Origin: Pseudomonadota bacterium
GTDB taxonomy: Bacteria; Pseudomonadota; Gammaproteobacteria; Xanthomonadales; Xanthomonadaceae
DNA: 10,003 nucleotides
Assembly (NCBI GenBank): GCA_023392975.1
Contig: JAEWNA010000232.1
Location: forward strand, 1-10,003
Direction: 5' to 3'
Shown here: in pieces, positions 6,764-10,003 of the stretch
Numbering within the stretch: position 1 is the stretch's first letter
How the letters are laid out: each line of letters opens with the position of its first letter
Notes under the pieces: model-generated
What the model was told of the DNA's origin: nothing
What the model saw: only the letters and a program-made list of their open reading frames with translations
Databases searched by the model: none
Position numbers and translations under genes: made by a program

Positions 6764-8554
6764 ATGAATGCCTACAAAGCCCCCCTCGCCGACATCCGTT
6801 TCGCGCTGTTCGACGTGCTCGACAGCGAAGCCGCCTTCGCCCGCCTCGGTTTCGCCGACGCCAACCGCGAACTGGTGGACGCCATCCTCGAGGAGGGCGC
6901 GCGTTTCACCGAGACGGTGATCGCCCCGATCAACCACATCGGCGACGAGCAGGGTTGCACGCTCGACAAGGCCACCGGCAAGGTGACCACGCCGCCGGGC
7001 TTCCGCGAGGCCTACCAGCAGTTCGCCGAGAACGGCTGGTGCGGCCTGACCTCCCCGACCGAGTTCGGCGGCCAGGGCATGCCGCACGCCGTCGGCGTGC
7101 CGGTGAAGGAGATGATCGACGCCGCCAACCTGGCGTGGGGCAACTTCCCGCTGCTCTCGCACGGCGCCACCGAGGCGCTGATGCACCACGGCGAGGACTG
7201 GCAGAAGGAGGTCTTCCTGAAGCCCATCGTCGAAGGCCGCTGGACCGGCACCATGTGCCTCACCGAGCCGCACTGCGGCAGCGACCTCGGCCTGCTCAAG
7301 ACCCGCGCGGTGCCCAACGGCGACGGCAGCTACGCGATCACCGGCACCAAGATCTTCATCACCGCCGGCGAACACGACTTCACCGACAACATCGTCCACC
7401 TCGTGCTCGCCCGCCTGCCCGACGCCCCCGCCGGCAGCAAGGGCATCTCGCTGTTCATCGTGACCAAGGTGAAGGTCGGTCGCGACGGCACGCTCGGCGA
7501 CGCCAACGCCGTGCGCTGCGGCGCGCTGGAACACAAGATGGGCATCCACGCCTCGGCCACGTGCGTGATGAACTTCGACGGCGCCGAAGGCTGGCTGATC
7601 GGCGAGCCGCACAAGGGCCTGATGGCGATGTTCACCATGATGAACACCGCGCGCCTCGCGGTCGGCCTGCAAGGCCTGGGCCTGTCCGATCGCGCGTACC
7701 AGAACGCGCTGCGCTACGCCCGCGAACGCCTGCAGATGCGCTCGCTGAGCGGCGCGAAATTCCCGGACAAGGCGGCCGATCCGATCCTCGTCCATCCCGA
7801 CGTGCGGCGCATGCTGCTGACCCAGAAGGCGCTGATCGAAGGCGGTCGCCTGCTCGGCTACCACGGCGCGTCGCTGGTCGATGTCGTGTCGCACGATCCG
7901 GACGAGGAGACCCGCAAGCGCGCCGACGCGCTGCTGGGCTTCCTTACGCCGATCGTGAAGGCCTGCCTCACCGAGTGGTCGATCGAGTGCACCTACCACG
8001 CGCAGCAGTGCTTCGGCGGCCACGGCTACATCCACGAGCACGGCATGGAACAGCTGGCGCGCGACGCCCGCATCACCACGCTGTACGAAGGCACGACCGG
8101 CATCCAGGCGCTGGACCTGATGGGCCGCAAGATCATGCAGCTGCAGGGCGCCGGCCTGCGCGTGTTCCTCGGCATGATCGAGGAGTTCTGCGCGGCGCAG
8201 TCGGGCAACGACGCGCTGGGCGAGTTCATCGGCCCGCTGCGCGAGCTGGCGCAGGAGTGGCAGGCGCTGACGATGCAGATCGGCAAGCGCGCGATGGCCG
8301 ACGCCGACGAGATCGGCGCCGCGGCGTGGGACTACCTGTTCTACTCGGGCTACGCCGCCCTCGCCTACTGGTGGGCGCGCAGCGTGGCGGCGGCCGATGC
8401 CTCCTCGCATCCGCAGGCGTTCAAGGACGCCAAGCGCGAGACGGCGCGGTTCTACTTCGCGCGCCTGCTGCCGCGCACGCGCACGCACGCGGCGGGCATC
8501 GCCGCCGGCACCGCGTCGCTGATGACGCTGCCCGACGCGGGCTTCGGCGACTGA
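6764..8554 (+). CDS. Acyl-CoA dehydrogenase, long DmdC/FadE-like type with C-terminal extra domain
   Basis: A cytoplasmic FAD enzyme of 596 residues that should oxidise an acyl-CoA to its trans-2-enoyl-CoA in fatty-acid or acyl-thioester breakdown. Domains in order: the short N-terminal extension YKAPLADIRFALFDVL typical of this subfamily (about 1-35); the helical N-terminal domain; the beta domain with MCLTEPHCGSDLG (164-176) and ITGTKIFITAGEHD; the helical C-terminal domain with QQCFGGHGYIHEHG (414-427) and catalytic base E442 in LYEGTTGIQALDL; and an additional helical domain (about 465-590) found in ~600-residue members including DmdC (methylmercaptopropionyl-CoA dehydrogenase). The substrate cannot be inferred, as many members are generalists. 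ATG 6764 is at the family's usual start although no Shine-Dalgarno sequence is seen before it. No other beta-oxidation gene is adjacent. Confidence 0.93.
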   Translation: MNAYKAPLADIRFALFDVLDSEAAFARLGFADANRELVDAILEEGARFTETVIAPINHIGDEQGCTLDKATGKVTTPPGFREAYQQFAENGWCGLTSPTEFGGQGMPHAVGVPVKEMIDAANLAWGNFPLLSHGATEALMHHGEDWQKEVFLKPIVEGRWTGTMCLTEPHCGSDLGLLKTRAVPNGDGSYAITGTKIFITAGEHDFTDNIVHLVLARLPDAPAGSKGISLFIVTKVKVGRDGTLGDANAVRCGALEHKMGIHASATCVMNFDGAEGWLIGEPHKGLMAMFTMMNTARLAVGLQGLGLSDRAYQNALRYARERLQMRSLSGAKFPDKAADPILVHPDVRRMLLTQKALIEGGRLLGYHGASLVDVVSHDPDEETRKRADALLGFLTPIVKACLTEWSIECTYHAQQCFGGHGYIHEHGMEQLARDARITTLYEGTTGIQALDLMGRKIMQLQGAGLRVFLGMIEEFCAAQSGNDALGEFIGPLRELAQEWQALTMQIGKRAMADADEIGAAAWDYLFYSGYAALAYWWARSVAAADASSHPQAFKDAKRETARFYFARLLPRTRTHAAGIAAGTASLMTLPDAGFGD

Positions 8555-8562
8555 TCGCACCG

Positions 8563-8585
8563 GGGCCGGCCGCAGCGGCCGGCCC
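8563..8585. terminator. GC-rich hairpin after the acyl-CoA dehydrogenase gene
   Basis: GGGCCGGCC (8563-8571) and GGCCGGCCC (8577-8585) form a perfect 9-bp stem with the loop GCAGC, nine bases after the stop codon. It is followed by GGTTCG, not a T-run, so it is at best a weak or non-canonical terminator. Confidence 0.5.
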
Positions 8586-8587
8586 GG

Positions 8588-8616
8588 TTCGCAAATCGTC
8601 ACGGAATGGGTATATG
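8588..8616 (+). promoter_or_regulatory. Possible sigma-70 promoter of the HNH gene
   Basis: TTCGCA (8588-8593) and TATATG (8611-8616), four of six matches each, are 17 bases apart. If real, transcription starts near 8623. That would exclude ATG 8614 and make ATG 8629 the (near leaderless) start. Confidence 0.4.
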
Positions 8617-9360
8617 CTCGGCTTCCATATGGAGGCCGACACACTCGCGTTGCGCCCGATCCCCGTGGATCCACGTCACGGGACGCCCGTTCGCCGGGAG
8701 CCTGATGCGCCCGTCGCCGTCGGTGTTGCCACGCCCTCCGGCTTTTCCTCCGATGCCATCGTCGCCTCCGCCGACATCGTCCGGCTGGATGCGGTGCGCC
8801 TGCTGTCGCTCGACGCCCACGGCCGCGTGCTCGACTGGATCAGCTGGCAGGACGCCGCCTGCCTGTACGCGCGCGATGCCGTCGCCTGGACCCTCGGCGA
8901 GCCCTGCCTGAGCCTGCATGGCGGCATCAGCCGCATGACCGGCGAGCGCAGCGTGCTGCAGTTGCACCCGATCGTCGCCTCGCGCGGCCATGCGCGCGCG
9001 CATGCGCTCGACCCGACGCCCGCGCTGACCAACACCGCGCTGTTCGCCCGCGACCAGCACCTGTGCCTCTACTGCGGCAAGCATTTCAGCCGGCAGCTGC
9101 TGACCCGCGACCACGTCATGCCGATCTCCCGCGGCGGGCGCGACGTGTGGGAGAACGTGGTCGCCGCCTGTTTCCAGTGCAATTCGCGCAAGGGCGGGCG
9201 CACGCCGCAACAGGCGTCGATGCCGCTGCTGGCGGTGCCTTACCGGCCGAGCTGGATCGAGCACCTGATCCTGTCGAACCGGAACATCCTGGCCGACCAG
9301 ATGGCGTTCCTGAAGACGCACCTGCCGAAGAATCCCCGGGGCACATCGATCACGAGTTGA
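8614..9360 (+). CDS. HNH endonuclease-fold protein with four-cysteine zinc site
   Basis: 248 residues from ATG 8614, or 243 from the in-frame ATG 8629. The C-terminal half holds an HNH domain: C151-x2-C154 (CLYCGK), D166-H167 (TRDHVMPISRGG), N181 (WENVV) and C186-x2-C189 (CFQCNSRKGGRTP). The cysteines should hold zinc; the D/H and N positions are those of the beta-beta-alpha metal nuclease site. The N-terminal ~140 residues (VRLLSLDAHGRVLDWISWQDAACLYARDAVAW) resemble the leading part of stand-alone proteobacterial HNH proteins of unknown role. A DNase activity is inferred from motifs only. GGAATGGG is close before 8614, but a promoter-like TATATG overlaps that codon, so the start is uncertain. 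No methylase or toxin partner adjoins it. Confidence 0.85.
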   Translation: MLGFHMEADTLALRPIPVDPRHGTPVRREPDAPVAVGVATPSGFSSDAIVASADIVRLDAVRLLSLDAHGRVLDWISWQDAACLYARDAVAWTLGEPCLSLHGGISRMTGERSVLQLHPIVASRGHARAHALDPTPALTNTALFARDQHLCLYCGKHFSRQLLTRDHVMPISRGGRDVWENVVAACFQCNSRKGGRTPQQASMPLLAVPYRPSWIEHLILSNRNILADQMAFLKTHLPKNPRGTSITS

Positions 9361-9438
9361 TCGTGGCAGTCGATCGCGTCCGCCTGCGTCCCCCCCCGTG
9401 TCCGAACGCCCTGCGCCCGCGACAGCCGGCCTCGCCGA

Positions 9439-9477
9439 TGCGACGGACGCCATGCCGGTTCCGAGGCGTCCGTCGCA
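9439..9477. repeat. Perfect 13-bp inverted repeat, 13-base loop
   Basis: TGCGACGGACGCC (9439-9451) and its exact reverse complement (9465-9477) flank a 13-base loop, 78 bases after the HNH stop codon. There is no T-run. It may be a transcript end structure or an operator for the next gene. An 8-base C run lies at 9390-9397 just before it. Confidence 0.6.
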
Positions 9478-9539
9478 ATCCGGTCGCCGGCGCTACGGAA
9501 AAGTGACGCACAGCGCCGCAAACGGCCGAAACACGCGCG

Positions 9540-9568
9540 TTGACGCGGAAAATGCGCTTCGCGACACT
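9540..9568 (+). promoter_or_regulatory. Possible promoter of the last gene
   Basis: TTGACG (9540-9545, five of six matches to TTGACA) is followed after 17 bases by GACACT (9563-9568, three of six matches), 29 bases before ATG 9598. The -35 is good and the -10 poor. Confidence 0.35.
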
Positions 9569-9597
9569 GTGCGGCCAGGCAAGAGCGGGCAGACAAC

Positions 9598-10003
9598 ATG
9601 GCATTGACGTTGGGCCTGACCGGCATGGACCAGGCGACCGAATCCGAATTGCGGAGCGCCTTCGGCCAGGCCGCGACGCGCGTGCGCGGCTGGTCGCTGC
9701 TGGGCGAGAACGATGCCGATTACGTCGTCGTCGACATGGACAGCATGTATGGCCCGATGAGCTGGCTGCGGCTGCATGCCGCCGGCAAGCACGTGATCGG
9801 GCTGACCAGCGCGCCGCGCACCCAGGCCGACTACCGCCTGCCGCGGCCGTTCGATGCCGATGCCCTGGCGGTGCTGCTGAGCGAACTCGGCGGCGTGGTC
9901 CAGGAACCTGACCCGCCGGCACCGGCACCGACGCCGCCCCCGGCAGCGCCGCCTGCCGTGGTCGTGGAGCGCCCGGCGCCGCCCGCCCCGGTGCCGCCCC
10001 CGC
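9598..10003 (+). CDS. Unrecognised protein with compact N-terminal domain and proline-rich linker (3' end outside window)
   Basis: ATG 9598 opens a frame that continues to the window edge (135 codons seen). I do not recognise the family. Residues 1-100 look like a small alpha/beta domain: a hydrophobic first strand (MALTLGLTGMD), a helix, ADYVVVDMDSMYGP with acidic residues after a strand, WLRLHAAGKHVIGLTSAPRT, then RPFDADALAVLLSEL. The order strand/acid/strand/helix recalls a degenerate response-regulator receiver, which is inference only. From about residue 103 the chain becomes Pro/Ala-rich (PDPPAPAPTPPPAAPP), a flexible linker to a further domain outside the window. There is no signal peptide. 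The start is supported by the hydrophobic opening strand; the Shine-Dalgarno is weak. Confidence 0.75.
   Translation, partial: MALTLGLTGMDQATESELRSAFGQAATRVRGWSLLGENDADYVVVDMDSMYGPMSWLRLHAAGKHVIGLTSAPRTQADYRLPRPFDADALAVLLSELGGVVQEPDPPAPAPTPPPAAPPAVVVERPAPPAPVPPP

Noticed and set aside
6544..8613. Very long plus-strand open frame leading into the HNH gene
   Set aside because: Only its last part (8614-9360) has recognisable protein sequence. The rest is the wrong frame of the lipoprotein and acyl-CoA dehydrogenase genes.
6626..8674. 682-codon antisense open frame over the acyl-CoA dehydrogenase gene
   Set aside because: Shadow of a high-GC gene with G/C third positions; Arg/Ala/His/Gln-rich product with no domain, and the plus strand encodes a clear enzyme.

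Overview
The window is high-GC DNA (roughly two thirds G+C in most coding parts, estimated by eye) with heavy G/C third-position use, long antisense shadow ORFs and intergenic palindromic repeats. Together these suggest a gammaproteobacterium of the Xanthomonadaceae/Lysobacteraceae type (Lysobacter, Luteimonas or similar). This placement is inferred from general resemblance; no marker gene is present.

Bases 1-3183, minus strand: one very large gene that runs off the left edge. It encodes a single-chain MmeI-like (type IIL/IIG) restriction-modification enzyme with an intact nuclease motif, an intact N6-adenine methyltransferase core and a target-recognition region. The part from just after methyltransferase motif IV to the end of the recognition region (about 268-1480) has clearly lower GC than the rest of the same gene, which suggests a swapped specificity module.

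Bases 3184-4194: about 1 kb with no convincing gene but dense repeats. It holds a perfect 15-bp hairpin next to the restriction gene, three hairpins of a 'TCCC...GGGATGAC' family, a 21-bp tandem minisatellite, and REP-like hairpins in an exact 46-bp register, as one isolated pair plus a four-unit array.

Bases 4195-10003, plus strand: six genes, apparently mostly separate transcription units. They are a CPA1 sodium/proton antiporter, a secreted lipocalin, a small LEA14-like lipoprotein, a long (DmdC/FadE-like) acyl-CoA dehydrogenase, an HNH endonuclease-fold protein, and the start of an unrecognised protein with a proline-rich linker that runs off the right edge. The gaps (about 70-240 bp) and individual start signals argue against one operon. 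Antiporter, lipocalin and LEA-like lipoprotein could all serve envelope or stress homeostasis, but nothing in the sequence ties them together functionally.

The two largest surprises are the compositional mosaic inside the restriction-modification gene and the register-locked repeat arrays beside it. I saw no complete new multi-gene system. The defence content is the MmeI-like enzyme and, possibly but unproven, the HNH protein.
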